NCBI GenBank assembly: GCA_964347835.1
Contig: CAYFZR010000029.1
Location: 1 to 20,928, forward strand
Reading direction: 5' to 3'
DNA length: 20,928 bases
Source: CAYFZR01 sp964347835 [NCBI: uncultured archaeon]
GTDB taxonomy: Archaea; CAYFZR01
Below, in pieces: positions 20,590 to 20,928 of this stretch (position 1 is its first letter; each line of letters opens with the position of its first letter). Under the pieces are notes generated by a model that saw only the letters and a list, made by a program, of their open reading frames with translations, ran no database searches and had not been told where the DNA came from. The position numbers and the translations under genes are program-made.

Positions 20590-20928
20590 TTGAATTCCCT
20601 TTTCTCATAAATTTATAATAAGCGTAAATCCATAGTGCCGTAACTAGAGGAATTATGGTTCCCAGAGGAAATAATGGAATTGGAGGAGCTGGTTCCTCAT
20701 CTACCTGAACGTTATCAAAATCAGCTTTGGTTTTTTTGGTGAAAAGACCTATTTTGCCGGAAAGGACAACCTGACTATCAGTTAGCGAAAGGGTTACTAC
20801 ATCAGCGGTAGATTCATCATCGCCCACCATCCAAAATTTTCCTTCTATCGTATTTCCATAAACTGTCAACCGCAAATAATACCACGTATTAGATTGCCAA
20901 GAAGTTGTTATATTGGTAGATGCCTGTT
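20582..20928 (-). CDS. C-terminal part of a surface protein with PIP-type sorting signal (truncated by window edge)
   Basis: The frame is open to the window edge, so the N terminus lies beyond 20928. The visible part contains NTWYYLRLTVYGNTIEGKFW, typical of the closing strands of a concanavalin A-like/laminin-G fold, then a run of beta strands. The end has the three-part sorting signal: PPIPLFPLG, a hydrophobic helix (about IIPLVTALWIYAYYKF) and a basic RKG tail, similar to the PIP-CTERM class recognised by archaeosortases. A canonical ATG is not needed near the edge; a TTG at 20875 falls inside the fold. The downstream EpsI-like gene overlaps its stop. Confidence 0.75.
   Translation of the reverse strand, partial: QASTNITTSWQSNTWYYLRLTVYGNTIEGKFWMVGDDESTADVVTLSLTDSQVVLSGKIGLFTKKTKADFDNVQVDEEPAPPIPLFPLGTIIPLVTALWIYAYYKFMRKGNSIG

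Overview
The window is archaeal chromosomal DNA, AT-rich and densely coded. It carries a single-subunit-type thermosome, RNA polymerase subunit K, a TFB-like transcription factor, a family B DNA polymerase, PurP (the archaeal formate-dependent purine enzyme), an archaeal tRNA-Gln without encoded CCA, TATA boxes at about -25 to -40 of many starts, and an S-layer-like secreted protein. The mix (PurP together with a full-length PurH, arsenite methyltransferase, DUF362 ferredoxin, core-MetE-like methyltransferase, EpsI/sorting-signal pair) suggests a euryarchaeal-type lineage, perhaps an uncultured one. The sequence alone does not fix the taxon.

Layout. 1-526 is mostly noncoding and full of hairpins and repeats, one of which recurs at 3284-3494. 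527-1597 is a core-MetE-like methionine synthase. 1611-3282 is an arsenic-type cluster: arsM plus a small HExxHxxGxxD putative metalloprotease on the minus strand, divergent from a cysteine-rich PadR regulator. 3494-7461 (minus) holds an unrecognised small protein and a likely operon of secreted S-layer-like protein, purP and purH. A tRNA-Gln(UUG) lies at 7530-7602. 7656-8516 is an FTR1 iron permease behind a DtxR-like palindrome. 8608-10832 is a coupled pair: a signal-peptide/coiled-coil membrane protein and a DUF362 double-[4Fe-4S] protein. 10997-14054 is an information-processing block: thermosome, rpoK and a B-box zinc-finger protein, convergent with tfb. 14247-17382 is polB followed one base later by a HAD phosphatase. 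Then come a CBS-pair protein, an amidohydrolase, a LivF-like ABC ATPase, a cysteine-rich unknown, and, at the right edge on the minus strand, an EpsI-like protein downstream of a truncated surface protein with a PIP-type C-terminal sorting signal.

The points most worth attention are: (1) tfb has no canonical start codon ahead of its zinc ribbon but has an ACG at ideal Shine-Dalgarno spacing, and rpoK shows a similar ACG option; (2) a composite noncoding repeat exactly fills convergent or downstream gaps and contains hairpins that keep the core CGTGGCTCG while their stems change in a compensatory way; (3) an archaeal protein matches the C6H2 B-box spacing; (4) a LivF-like ATPase has the catalytic glutamate position changed to aspartate; (5) there are likely operators for a PadR-type arsenic regulator and a DtxR-type iron regulator.
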